Part shown: piece by piece, positions 1-7,734 of the stretch
How positions within the stretch are numbered: position 1 is the first letter of the stretch
Layout: each line of letters starts with the position of its first letter
Assembly (NCBI GenBank): GCA_017442465.1
Contig: JAFRZQ010000358.1
Span: forward strand, 1 to 9,957
DNA from: Anaerotignum sp.
GTDB lineage: Bacteria; Bacillota; Clostridia; Lachnospirales; Anaerotignaceae
Length of the DNA stretch: 9,957 nucleotides
Reading direction: 5' to 3'
Notes under the pieces: model-generated
Seen by the model: only the letters and a program-made list of their open reading frames with translations
Databases searched by the model: none
Told to the model about the DNA's origin: nothing
Made by a program: the position numbers and the translations under genes

Positions 1-804
1 AGCCAGAATACCGATGATCAGGGAATCGATGGCCTTGCCAACGATGAAATCATTAAAGATATGATGAATGCGGTTTGCATTCTGCAGGAAGCGGGGCGCT
101 TTCTGTTCTGAACAGAGTGCATAAACAGCTTTTTCTGCTTTTTTTGCAAAGCGTTCTTTATCATACAGCATATAGAAGGCGATGAAGATAGCCATGATGA
201 AATTCAGTGTGACACGGCCTACGCTGTAAACATTGGCAGCGATGGTTTCCAGAAGCTGAGGTGCATTCTGGGATGCGTTCTGGATGGGCTCCAGGATGCG
301 ATTGATGACTCTGTTTACTTCTGCACTGTCGATATAGGGGATCTGGTCAAAAATTTTCTGGATACGCATATTCATGGCATCAGAATATACACTGATATTC
401 GTTGCGAAGGCCATGATGGAATCCCGGATCTCAGGCAGCAGATAGATCACGATCCAGATCGTGCCGCCAATGATTAGAGTGTACATCAGCAGGATGCAGA
501 AGGTTCTGGTCATTTTTCTGTGGTTTCGGCAGAAACCAAGCCATTTCAGGAAGGCTCTCTCAAAGAACATCATGAATGGATTCATGACATAGGCAATGGC
601 AAAACCCATGATGAAGGGGGAGGTCAGTCCGCAGAAATATGCCAGACCGTTGGAGATGGAAGCCACGATCACAGGCAGATGGCCAATGACCTTTTCAAAT
701 AAGATCAGAAGAGCAGCAACTGCCAGAAGATACAGGCAGACCTTGCCCAGAAAGCGATCCTGTTCATTTTGTTTTCGTTTGAAGATGTCAAACTTTCTCA
801 TCAT
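1..804 (-). CDS. AI-2E family transporter (PerM/YtvI-like permease), C-terminus cut off by window edge
   Basis: Reading the minus strand from ATG at 804-802 gives 268 open codons up to the window edge, so the 3' end of the gene is missing. The start is supported by GAGGTG six bases upstream. The protein begins MMRKFDIFKRK, then has a hydrophobic segment at about residues 19-33 and another around 50-65, a further one near 98-115, and a long amphipathic soluble region. Next come a membrane segment with FIMAIFIAFYMLYDKERF and the motif FIVGKAIDSLIIGILA, typical of the AI-2E transporter family (PF01594). Members are multi-pass membrane proteins of about 350-400 residues; some export autoinducer-2 or act as Na+/H+ antiporters, most have no known substrate. 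The gene is divergent from gdpP. No convincing -35/-10 pair could be fixed for it in the AT-rich gap. Family assignment is good; substrate unknown. Confidence 0.85.
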   Translation of the reverse strand, partial: MMRKFDIFKRKQNEQDRFLGKVCLYLLAVAALLILFEKVIGHLPVIVASISNGLAYFCGLTSPFIMGFAIAYVMNPFMMFFERAFLKWLGFCRNHRKMTRTFCILLMYTLIIGGTIWIVIYLLPEIRDSIMAFATNISVYSDAMNMRIQKIFDQIPYIDSAEVNRVINRILEPIQNASQNAPQLLETIAANVYSVGRVTLNFIMAIFIAFYMLYDKERFAKKAEKAVYALCSEQKAPRFLQNANRIHHIFNDFIVGKAIDSLIIGILA

Positions 805-1000
805 ATTTTTCACCTCGAAGATGATTCGGATTCAAAAATACCCCTATTTTATAGATATTTCTTTTATGATACTATGAATTTGTCCGGAATGCTATAGGAA
901 TCATGTTAATTTTTTTCATTTTTGCCGGAGAATATGAGGGAATGGATGAAATACGGTAATATATGGAGAGAAAAAGGGTTGGAACATTTTCCGGATTTAG

Positions 1001-1029
1001 TGGTGCAATTTGAAATTATGTGATATACT
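1001..1029 (+). promoter_or_regulatory. Probable extended -10 promoter of the gdpP-rplI-dnaB operon
   Basis: TATACT at 1024-1029 is preceded by TG at 1021-1022, giving the extended -10 form TGnTATACT. The -35 region is poor (TGGTGC at 1001-1006, 17-bp spacer), as is common for extended -10 promoters. A TTGAAA at 1010-1015 with TATAAG at 1031-1036 (15-bp spacer) is a weaker alternative. Transcription would begin around 1036, leaving a leader of about 55 bases before the ATG at 1093. Confidence 0.5.
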
Positions 1030-1092
1030 TTATAAGTTAAAGTGTATCAATTTGAAGAACGTTTGACAGAAAGATTTGAATGGAGGCCAATC

Positions 1093-3075
1093 ATGGGCGA
1101 TATGAGTGGTAGACATAAGAAAATAAGAAAGGGCGGCCCTGTTGGAACGGCAATCGCGGTGATCGCTGTCTGTGTGGGCTGTATTCTGGATGTGCGTCTG
1201 GGCATTGGTGTGGCAATCGGCGCTTTGGTGGGCTATTTTGTATGGTCTATGCTGGGAGACGGCAGTGCAGAGGGCGAGAAAGATACTGGCAGAGCTTTTC
1301 TGGACAGAGAAGTGCTGCAGGAAAATTTTTCTATTCCGAAAAATATGCCGATCCCATATGCCGTACTGGATATGCGCGGACATATCCTGATGGTCAATGA
1401 AAAGTTTGCAGAAGCATTTCCTGATATGGCAATGGCGGAGCCCATTGTGGAACAGCTGAGAAAAAGCGGCACCGGGAAAACCATCCTAGTGGAAGCGGAA
1501 GGGAAATACTATGAAGCCATGCTGAACCCCTGCGATGTAGTGGCGGAAAACGGTGCTGTCGGCATGGTGCTGAATATGACACTGGTGGATGTGACAAAGG
1601 AACAGCAATTGATCAAACAGCTGAACAGCAGCGAAACGGTCATCGGTATGCTTTTTCTGGATAACCTGGAGGATGTATTCGATACTCTTGCGGAGGACAG
1701 ACAACCCCTGCTTTCTGCTGTTGTGGACAGAAAATTGACTCAGTTTGCCACAGATACCAATGGGGTAATGCGTAAACTGGAAAAGGACAGATATATCTTC
1801 CTGATCTCCAAAGGTGATCTGGAAAATTTGAAGGAAAAGAAATTCGATATCATGAATACAGTACGCGAGATCAGCGTAGGGGAGCATATCCCTATGACGA
1901 TGAGCATGGGGATCGGTATTGGCGGCGGCTCTCTGGAGGATGCCATGCAGTCTGCCAAGGCGGCCCTTGACCTTGCTCTTGGCCGCGGCGGTGACCAGGT
2001 GGTCATCCAGGAAGGAGAAAAATACCTTTTCTATGGCGCAAAGGGCGGCGAGATGGGCAGAAATGGCCGGATCCGTGCCCGCGTAAAGGCAGACGCTCTT
2101 TGGGAACTGATGGGTGCATCTTCTTCTATTCTGGTTATGGGGCACCGCAACGCAGACCTGGACAGCCTGGGCTCCTGTATGGGCATCTGTGCCATTGCAA
2201 GGGCTATGGATAAAAAATGCCGTATCGTTATGAATGAAGTCAGCATCGGCATCAAGCGTATCCATGGGGCAATGGCGGAAAATGGCCACTATGAAACAGC
2301 GTTTATCAAAGAAAAAGAGGCCATGAAGGAAATGGACGAAAAGACGCTGGTGATCGTTGTGGATACCCACCGCAGCAGTATGGTGGAAAGCCCTGCGGTT
2401 CTGGAGGCTGCGAAAAAGATCGTGGTATTTGACCACCATAGAAAAAGCACCATGGACTTTATTGAGCAGGCGGTTCTCCTGTATCATGAACCCTATGCTT
2501 CTTCCACTTCTGAGCTGGTAACGGAAATGATCCAGCATATCGGAAAGAAGATCAAACTAAGACCCATCGAAGCAGATGCCCTTCTGGCAGGGATCACGGT
2601 GGATACCAAGAATTTTGCTGTAAAAACAGGGGCGATCACCTTTGATGCAGCGGGATTCCTGCGCCGGAATGGTGCCGACAGTATCCGCGTAAGAATGCTG
2701 TTCCAGAATGACATCGAATCTTATAAAGCGAAGGCAGCAGCGGTAAGGGATGCGGAACTGTATCGGGAATGTATGGCAATTTCTGCCTGCCCTTCTGACG
2801 TGGAAGCTTCCACCCTGATCGCAGCACAGGCGGCAGATGACCTGATGAACGTAACGGGCATCAAGGCATCCTTTGTCTGCACAAAGGTAGGGGATACCAT
2901 TTTCGTCAGTGCCCGCAGCTTCGGGGATATCAATGTACAGAGAATTATGGAAAAACTTGGCGGCGGCGGCCATTATACCGTTTCCGGGGCGCAGCTGAAG
3001 GGCTGTACGCTGGAGGAAGCAAAAACACAGATCCGCCAGGCCATCGATGCATATTTAGAGGAGGAAACAACATGA
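1093..3075 (+). CDS. gdpP: GdpP, c-di-AMP phosphodiesterase (DHH/DHHA1) with two TM segments
   Basis: Membrane-bound phosphodiesterase that hydrolyses the second messenger c-di-AMP to pApA. The start is placed at ATG 1093 because GGAGG at 1082-1086 lies six bases before it; the longer in-frame GTG at 1042 has no such site and sits almost on the predicted transcription start. This gives 660 residues, close to the usual ~655. Two transmembrane segments lie at about 17-32 and 36-54, then a PAS-like region (~70-150) and a degenerate GGDEF domain (~180-320) with EKDRY at 230-234 where GGDEF would be, so no cyclase activity is expected. The DHH domain carries GHRNADLDSLG (H351, D355, D357), VVDTH (D424) and DHH at 447-449; DHHA1 carries GGGGH at 623-627. 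All catalytic metal ligands appear present. It is the first gene of the operon and overlaps rplI by four bases, as in the common Firmicutes gdpP-rplI-dnaB cluster. Confidence 0.95.
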   Translation: MGDMSGRHKKIRKGGPVGTAIAVIAVCVGCILDVRLGIGVAIGALVGYFVWSMLGDGSAEGEKDTGRAFLDREVLQENFSIPKNMPIPYAVLDMRGHILMVNEKFAEAFPDMAMAEPIVEQLRKSGTGKTILVEAEGKYYEAMLNPCDVVAENGAVGMVLNMTLVDVTKEQQLIKQLNSSETVIGMLFLDNLEDVFDTLAEDRQPLLSAVVDRKLTQFATDTNGVMRKLEKDRYIFLISKGDLENLKEKKFDIMNTVREISVGEHIPMTMSMGIGIGGGSLEDAMQSAKAALDLALGRGGDQVVIQEGEKYLFYGAKGGEMGRNGRIRARVKADALWELMGASSSILVMGHRNADLDSLGSCMGICAIARAMDKKCRIVMNEVSIGIKRIHGAMAENGHYETAFIKEKEAMKEMDEKTLVIVVDTHRSSMVESPAVLEAAKKIVVFDHHRKSTMDFIEQAVLLYHEPYASSTSELVTEMIQHIGKKIKLRPIEADALLAGITVDTKNFAVKTGAITFDAAGFLRRNGADSIRVRMLFQNDIESYKAKAAAVRDAELYRECMAISACPSDVEASTLIAAQAADDLMNVTGIKASFVCTKVGDTIFVSARSFGDINVQRIMEKLGGGGHYTVSGAQLKGCTLEEAKTQIRQAIDAYLEEETT

Positions 3076-3518
3076 AAATGATTTTATTACAGGACGTGAA
3101 AAGCGTCGGCAAAAAAGGTGACCTGATCAATGTAAGTGAAGGCTATGCAAAAAACTTCCTGCTGCCTAAAAAACTGGCTGTGGAAGCAACAAAATCCAAC
3201 CTGAATGACTATGAACTGAAACAGAAGGCAGATGCAAGACACAAACAGGAAGAACTGGAAAAAGCCCAGGCAACTGCAAAAGCGCTGGAAGACAAGGTGG
3301 TTACCATCAAAGTGAAAACAGGTGGCAACGGCAAACTATTTGGTTCTGTAACAAACAAGGAAGTTGCAGAAGAAATCATCAAACAGACAAAACTGGATAT
3401 CGATAAAAAGAAAGTATCTATCGGCGATCCCATCAAAATGCTGGGCGAAAGAACTGCAGTGATCAAACTGCATCCCAAGGTAACAGCAGAGGTTACGATC
3501 AAAATCGTAGAAGCGTAA
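3072..3518 (+). CDS. rplI: 50S ribosomal protein L9 (bL9)
   Basis: Ribosomal protein L9 of the large subunit, which binds 23S rRNA near the base of the L1 stalk and helps keep the reading frame. The 148-residue length is standard. The N-terminal domain has the signature pattern MKMILLQDVKSVGKKGD and then GYAKNFLLPKKLA; a long charged connecting helix follows (about 40-78), then the C-terminal domain containing GNGKLFGSVTNKEVAEEI. The start codon overlaps the gdpP stop (ATGA) and AGGAGG at 3059-3064, inside the gdpP coding region, lies seven bases before it, so the two genes are translationally coupled. Confidence 0.98.
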   Translation: MKMILLQDVKSVGKKGDLINVSEGYAKNFLLPKKLAVEATKSNLNDYELKQKADARHKQEELEKAQATAKALEDKVVTIKVKTGGNGKLFGSVTNKEVAEEIIKQTKLDIDKKKVSIGDPIKMLGERTAVIKLHPKVTAEVTIKIVEA

Positions 3519-3539
3519 GACCGCAGGAGGCGGATAAAC

Positions 3540-4889
3540 ATGGAACAACAGGAAAAACAAACTGAATATATGCGTGGTGTGCCGCCCCATGATGCAACGG
3601 CGGAACAGGCAGTCCTCGGCTCCATGTTTCTGGACAGAGAGGCAGCCTCCCTGGCACTGGAAGTGCTGAGCGGAGAGGATTTTTATCGGCCTGACCATCG
3701 CATGGTGTTCGAAGCGGCAGAAGAACTTTTCCGTTCCGGTGCACCCATCGATATGGTAACGGTAAAAAATAAGCTGGAGGAAAAGGGGCAGTTCGAGCAA
3801 ATCGGCGGTCTTTCCTTCCTGGCGACTATTTCCACAGCAGTGGGCAGCTCTGTCAATGTACGCCATTATGCGGCGATCGTAGAAGAAAAATCCGTGCTGC
3901 GCCGGCTGATCCGCACAGCGGGGAATATTTCCCAGATGAGTTATGAAGGGAAGGAAAATATCAACAGTATCATGGATACAGCGGAAAAGAGCATCTTTGA
4001 CATCATGCAGGGACGCCATTCTGAGGAATTCCATCATATCAGAGATATTGCGGTATCTTCCATTGAAAAGATCGAGGATATCTATCGTTCCAAGGGCAAA
4101 CTGACCGGTGTGCCGACAGGCTTTGTGGATTTCGACGCCAAAACAGCAGGCCTGCAGAAATCCGACCTGATCCTTCTGGCGGCCCGCCCTTCCATGGGGA
4201 AAACAGCCTTTGCGCTGAATATCATTCAGAATGCGGCTATCCGTCATAATGTGCCTACAGCGGTATTCTCTCTGGAAATGAGCAGAGAACAGCTGGTAAA
4301 TCGTATGCTTTGTTCCGAAGCCATGCTGGACGCTCAGAAGCTCAGAACCGGCGAGCTGGATGATAATGACTGGGCGGAACTGATCCGCCATATGGGGCCT
4401 TTGTCCGAAGCCCCCATTTATATCGACGATACTCCCGGTGTGACCCCTATGGAGGTGCGCTCCAAATGCCGCCGCCTGAAGGTGGAAAAAGGTCTGGGAC
4501 TCATCGTTATCGACTATTTGCAGCTGATGAGCGGCAACGGCAGAACCGATTCCCGTCAGCAGGAAATTTCTGAAATTTCCCGTTCCCTGAAAGCCATCGC
4601 AAGGGAAATGGAAGCACCTGTCATCGCACTGAGCCAGCTGAGCCGTGCCTGCGAACAGCGTGCCGACCACAGACCTATGCTGTCTGACCTGCGTGAATCC
4701 GGTGCCATCGAGCAGGATGCCGACGTGGTTGCTTTCCTGTATCGTGATGAATATTATTTCCCGGATACAGAAAAGAAAAACATGGCGGAACTCATTATTG
4801 CAAAACAGAGAAATGGCCCGACAGGTACTGTTGACCTGACATGGATGGGTCAGTATACAAAGTTTGGCAATGCTCTGAAAAAATTCTGA
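3540..4889 (+). CDS. dnaB: Replicative DNA helicase DnaB (called DnaC in Bacillus)
   Basis: Hexameric 5'-3' helicase of the replication fork. The 449-residue protein has the N-terminal DnaB domain (about 15-115; PHDATAEQAVLGSMFLD near the start), a linker, and a RecA-like C-terminal ATPase domain. Walker A is ARPSMGKT at 215-222, with K221 and T222. Walker B ends in LIVIDYLQLM with D325. The stretch RSLKAIAREMEAPVIALSQLSR and the SDLRESGAIEQDAD segment are typical of the family. There is no intein: the length is normal and the motifs are continuous. The gene starts 21 bases after rplI, with AGGAGG at 3525-3530, and is the last gene of the operon. Confidence 0.97.
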   Translation: MEQQEKQTEYMRGVPPHDATAEQAVLGSMFLDREAASLALEVLSGEDFYRPDHRMVFEAAEELFRSGAPIDMVTVKNKLEEKGQFEQIGGLSFLATISTAVGSSVNVRHYAAIVEEKSVLRRLIRTAGNISQMSYEGKENINSIMDTAEKSIFDIMQGRHSEEFHHIRDIAVSSIEKIEDIYRSKGKLTGVPTGFVDFDAKTAGLQKSDLILLAARPSMGKTAFALNIIQNAAIRHNVPTAVFSLEMSREQLVNRMLCSEAMLDAQKLRTGELDDNDWAELIRHMGPLSEAPIYIDDTPGVTPMEVRSKCRRLKVEKGLGLIVIDYLQLMSGNGRTDSRQQEISEISRSLKAIAREMEAPVIALSQLSRACEQRADHRPMLSDLRESGAIEQDADVVAFLYRDEYYFPDTEKKNMAELIIAKQRNGPTGTVDLTWMGQYTKFGNALKKF

Positions 4890-4895
4890 AAATAT

Positions 4896-4919
4896 GCCCT
4901 GCATTTGCAGGGCTTTTTT
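4896..4919 (+). terminator. Intrinsic terminator after dnaB
   Basis: GCCCTGC at 4896-4902 pairs with GCAGGGC at 4907-4913 around a four-base loop, followed by six T at 4914-4919. It begins seven bases after the dnaB stop codon and ends the gdpP-rplI-dnaB unit. Confidence 0.9.
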
Positions 4920-4928
4920 ATTGGAAAA

Positions 4929-4960
4929 ATTTCTTACGGATTTCTTACGATTTGCTATGG
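4929..4960 (+). repeat. Tandem direct repeats upstream of the DUF2812 operon promoter
   Basis: ATTTCTTACG occurs at 4929-4938 and again at 4940-4949, eleven bases apart (about one helical turn). A degenerate third copy, ATTTGCTATGG, lies at 4950-4960. The array ends five bases before the predicted -35 element. Direct repeats at about 11-bp spacing just upstream of -35 are the usual layout of OmpR/PhoB-type response regulator sites; that reading is inference. Confidence 0.5.
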
Positions 4961-4964
4961 GAAA

Positions 4965-4993
4965 TTGCGGCGGATACGCCGCTGTGCTATGCT
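4965..4993 (+). promoter_or_regulatory. Promoter of the two-gene DUF2812 operon, with an inverted repeat in the spacer
   Basis: TTGCGG at 4965-4970 and TATGCT at 4988-4993 are 17 bases apart, and TG at 4985-4986 makes the -10 an extended one. Overlapping the -35 element and filling the first part of the spacer is a perfect inverted repeat, GCGGCG-GATA-CGCCGC, at 4967-4982. A repressor bound there would block RNA polymerase directly. Confidence 0.6.
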
Positions 4994-5028
4994 GTAAATA
5001 GCAAAAAATCGGCAAAGGGGGCGAAGGG

Positions 5029-6267
5029 ATGGAAAAGGACGGAAAACGTATCAAAAGATGGAAAGGCGGCATGGATACCGTACAGACAGCCGGATATCTG
5101 CGGGATATGGCGGCAGAAGGCTGGATACTGGAAGAATCCGGATATCTGTTCTATATTTTTCGGGAAGAAACCCCGCAAGACCTGACGTACCGCCTGGTGA
5201 CCATGAAGAGTGCCCCCACAGGAGAAGAACTGGCGAAATATGAGGCGGAAGGCTGGAAGAAGGTCACTCACTGGGAAGAGGAGTATATCTTTGTAAAAGA
5301 ACGGGATATCTGGGATGACGATGCATTGGAACGTCAGATGATGATAGAGGAGATCGACCGGCAGCTGGAGAGGGAGAAGACAGACCGCAAGGCTACGGGT
5401 ATTTTAGGTCTGGTATTGTTTGCCTTTTTTGGGATCATTCTTTTTCTGCAGTATGGAACGGATCTGTTTTTTGAAGAACTTGGTATGCATCTGTTCGTGA
5501 ATTTCGGACCGAGCCTGTTTTTCCTTATATTTGGTGGTTGGCTGGTCATCCGCAGACTGCGGAAGAAAAAAGAGCGGCTGCTGGATGGTGAAACTGTTTC
5601 TGCCGGAGATACAGACTGGAAGGGCAGCCGTATCCGTGCCATGATCGCAATTGTCGTGGGTTTTTCCCTGATCGGATGGGCGTTGTATCTGGAAGCAGAC
5701 TGGAATGAAAAGATCACGGATCTGCCAATGGAAATCGATTATAGAGAAGTGCCGGCTGTAAGGCTGGAAAGGATAGAGGATGCCAAACTGGTTCGCACAG
5801 GGAAAGATGTGGAGACCCAGAAGGCGAATATATTGAATGTGTATGGCCCCGCTTTTCTGGGGTGGCATTCTTATGATAATGCTGTCAGAGACCATGGGAT
5901 GCTGATCATCATGGAGGAAACGGAAACAGAACAGCGGATGCGCCCTGAAGACGGTGATAGGGTAATCGAATTGTCTACAGATTACTGTGATTTCCTGTTT
6001 GCATTTATGGCGGAAAAAGAATATAAAGAGCAGTTGGATTGGGAAAACGATATCTTTGAAGGCGACAACAGATGGGACGCACGGGTGGTGCAGGAAATGG
6101 ACGCTTTCGATGAAACCCATATCTGCAAAAAGAAATTTACGGGGGAAGCCATTCTTCATATCCTCTGCAGACAGGGGAAACAGATCATGGAGCTGGAATA
6201 CACCGGACAGGCGGAGCCGGAGCGGATACTGGAAGAGATCGCGGCGGTCTTTGATGCACAGAAATAG
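5029..6267 (+). CDS. DUF2812-like membrane protein, first of two tandem paralogs
   Basis: Function unknown. The 412-residue protein starts with a soluble domain (about 1-95) resembling DUF2812: an amphipathic segment with YLRDMAAEGWIL, then GYLFYIFRE, a Tyr-rich strand, and EAEGWKKV followed by EYIFVKERD. A charged helix (95-120) leads to membrane segments at about 124-143 and 155-174, a basic linker (RRLRKKKER) and a third membrane segment at about 204-222. The remaining ~190 residues form a charged domain that would lie outside the cell if the N-terminus is cytoplasmic. The start is chosen for the G-rich site AGGGGGCGAAGG at 5016-5027. It is first in an operon with a clear paralog eleven bases downstream. 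DUF2812 genes often sit beside PadR-type regulators in Firmicutes; none is present in this window. The family call rests on pattern recognition only. Confidence 0.75.
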   Translation: MEKDGKRIKRWKGGMDTVQTAGYLRDMAAEGWILEESGYLFYIFREETPQDLTYRLVTMKSAPTGEELAKYEAEGWKKVTHWEEEYIFVKERDIWDDDALERQMMIEEIDRQLEREKTDRKATGILGLVLFAFFGIILFLQYGTDLFFEELGMHLFVNFGPSLFFLIFGGWLVIRRLRKKKERLLDGETVSAGDTDWKGSRIRAMIAIVVGFSLIGWALYLEADWNEKITDLPMEIDYREVPAVRLERIEDAKLVRTGKDVETQKANILNVYGPAFLGWHSYDNAVRDHGMLIIMEETETEQRMRPEDGDRVIELSTDYCDFLFAFMAEKEYKEQLDWENDIFEGDNRWDARVVQEMDAFDETHICKKKFTGEAILHILCRQGKQIMELEYTGQAEPERILEEIAAVFDAQK

Positions 6268-6278
6268 GGGGCGAAGGA

Positions 6279-7595
6279 ATGGCGGAAAAACGAATCAAAC
6301 AACTAAAACGACAGATGCCCCTGCGGGATGGGCTGCGGGCCCAGGCCTATTTTCAGGATATGGCCAGACGGGGCCTTTTCCTGGATGAGATCGGCTATTT
6401 ATATTATTATTTCCGGGAAGGTGAACCCAAGGAGATCCGCTATGCCACACAGGTTTTTTCGGAATATCCGAAGCAGGAAGAACTGGATGAGGTTTCTGAA
6501 AAAGGCTGGAAGATGGTTTGCCGCTGGGAAAAGGAATATGTATTTTTTACAGAGGATATGGTGATTCCTGATTTGTATGACCATCTGGAGACCGAAAGGT
6601 TGGAAGTGGAACGACAGATCCTTGCTACAGAAACCAATGGCAAAAAGCCTGATTGGTTTATGATTGTGATGACTCTGATCCCTTTTATCTATGTGATATA
6701 TAGGAATGGTTTCAACGCAGAAAGTTTTATGATTGCTGCAGGAAGAGTATGGCATTGGATCGCGATTTTACTCTTTGTTGTTGTGTTTAATTTCTTTGCC
6801 AGAAAACGTTTGAAAAGAAAACGGGCAGAACTGGAAGAACAGCGTCAGCTGCGGGAGGAAGGCCGCTGGGATGATGACGATATCGACTGGCGGAGCAAAC
6901 GGGCGAGAAATACAGTCCTTATTGCTGTAGTTGCAGCGGCGGTGCTGGCTATGGGATATTACGGCTGTAATATGAACGAAAAAGCCTTTGATATGCCGGA
7001 TGCGATTTCCTATGCAGAACTGCCGATTGTGCGAGTGGAAGAATTGCAGGATGGCGCATGGAAAAGGGCTGGGGAACCGGTTGACCTTTCCAGAGAGGGC
7101 TTTGGCATCCGAAATGGAACAGATTTTCAGAAAAATAATGAATACCGCGATGCGAAATTCTGGAGCAGAGTGCAGAATTATGGCGTGGAATACAAAAACC
7201 TGCCTGTGGCAAGCCGAAAAGTTTATATGACACAGTATATGGAAGACCGACTGACAGGCGAATTGACTGGTATGCAGACCATGTACTGGGATTACCGTCT
7301 GGAGTCCTTGGCGACAAGAAAGTTCGAAAAGTTGACAGATAAAGTAGAACATGGCGGAGGTCTGTACTCTGGTGCGGAACTGGACTGGGCAGATGCAAAA
7401 AGAGAAATTCTGGAAGTTCCGAAAGGTACTCTGGATGAACTGATCGTTTGCAAACTGACAGGTGAAAAGGGTGAAAGACTGCATATCCTTGCCAGAGAAG
7501 GTGATCAGCTGATGGAAATGAAATATAAAGGCAATGTAGACGTAGAAAAAATCCTGACGGAAATCAGCCGAGTGTTTGCCTCTCAAACAGAATAA
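6279..7595 (+). CDS. DUF2812-like membrane protein, second of two tandem paralogs
   Basis: Function unknown; a 438-residue diverged copy of the preceding gene. The order of parts is the same: a soluble N-terminal DUF2812-like domain (YFQDMARRGLFLDEIGYLYY, then EKGWKMVCRWEKEYVFF), membrane segments at about 126-144 and 157-173, a basic and acidic linker (ARKRLKRKR, then DDDDIDW), a third membrane segment at about 212-229, and a charged C-terminal domain. Shared blocks between the two copies include DW(K/R)SxR before the third membrane segment, NEK followed by D(L/M)P just after it, ELPIVRVEE versus EVPAVRLER, and a C-terminal end of LHIL-(C/A)R-x-G-x-Q-(I/L)ME followed by ILxEIxxVF. The Shine-Dalgarno stretch AGGGGGCGAAGG at 6266-6277 is identical to that of the first gene and contains the last two bases of its stop codon. 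The two are surely co-transcribed. Confidence 0.75.
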   Translation: MAEKRIKQLKRQMPLRDGLRAQAYFQDMARRGLFLDEIGYLYYYFREGEPKEIRYATQVFSEYPKQEELDEVSEKGWKMVCRWEKEYVFFTEDMVIPDLYDHLETERLEVERQILATETNGKKPDWFMIVMTLIPFIYVIYRNGFNAESFMIAAGRVWHWIAILLFVVVFNFFARKRLKRKRAELEEQRQLREEGRWDDDDIDWRSKRARNTVLIAVVAAAVLAMGYYGCNMNEKAFDMPDAISYAELPIVRVEELQDGAWKRAGEPVDLSREGFGIRNGTDFQKNNEYRDAKFWSRVQNYGVEYKNLPVASRKVYMTQYMEDRLTGELTGMQTMYWDYRLESLATRKFEKLTDKVEHGGGLYSGAELDWADAKREILEVPKGTLDELIVCKLTGEKGERLHILAREGDQLMEMKYKGNVDVEKILTEISRVFASQTE

Positions 7596-7604
7596 CGGAA
7601 AAAT

Positions 7605-7635
7605 AAAAAGGAGAACAAAAATGTTCTCCTTTTTT
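7605..7635. terminator. Probably bidirectional terminator between the DUF2812 operon and mscL
   Basis: GGAGAACA at 7610-7617 pairs with TGTTCTCC at 7622-7629 around AAAA. Five A at 7605-7609 precede it and six T at 7630-7635 follow, so both strands carry a hairpin followed by a U-run. It lies ten bases after the stop of the second DUF2812 gene and is the first good terminator met by transcription leaving mscL. Confidence 0.85.
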
Positions 7636-7654
7636 GATGGTTGAATTATAATCC

Positions 7655-7729
7655 GCAGAAACGAATGTTTCTGCCAATGGGGGTCAAGGGGAATCATTCC
7701 CCTTGCAGGGTTCGGGACAGCGTCCCGAA
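7655..7729. repeat. Cluster of three consecutive perfect hairpins
   Basis: Three perfect inverted repeats follow one another in 75 bases: GCAGAAAC/GTTTCTGC (7655-7662 with 7667-7674, loop GAAT), CAAGGGGAA/TTCCCCTTG (7685-7693 with 7697-7705, loop TCA) and TTCGGGAC/GTCCCGAA (7711-7718 with 7722-7729, loop AGC). None has a T-run on either strand, so they are not intrinsic terminators. The arrangement resembles a dispersed intergenic palindromic repeat; one window cannot show whether other copies exist. The last hairpin ends five bases from the mscL stop codon and would be in the mscL 3' UTR. Confidence 0.65.
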
Positions 7730-7734
7730 AAGAA

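Noticed and set aside
520..877. Short plus-strand frames at 520-702 and 596-877
   Set aside because: Both lie over the minus-strand AI-2E permease gene and have no motifs or ribosome binding sites.
805..1092. Riboswitch (for example a c-di-AMP ydaO element) or small gene in the AT-rich gap before gdpP
   Set aside because: No stable hairpins, conserved riboswitch strings or ORF with a ribosome binding site were visible; apart from the gdpP promoter I see nothing there.
1486..2538. 350-codon minus-strand frame opposite gdpP
   Set aside because: Antisense to the conserved DHH domain region of gdpP, no recognisable motifs.
3336..5072. Long open frame of 578 codons on the minus strand, antisense to dnaB and the end of rplI
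   Set aside because: It lies opposite well-supported genes, has no family motifs, has His/Cys-rich low-quality composition and no ribosome binding site; it is a shadow of codon bias.
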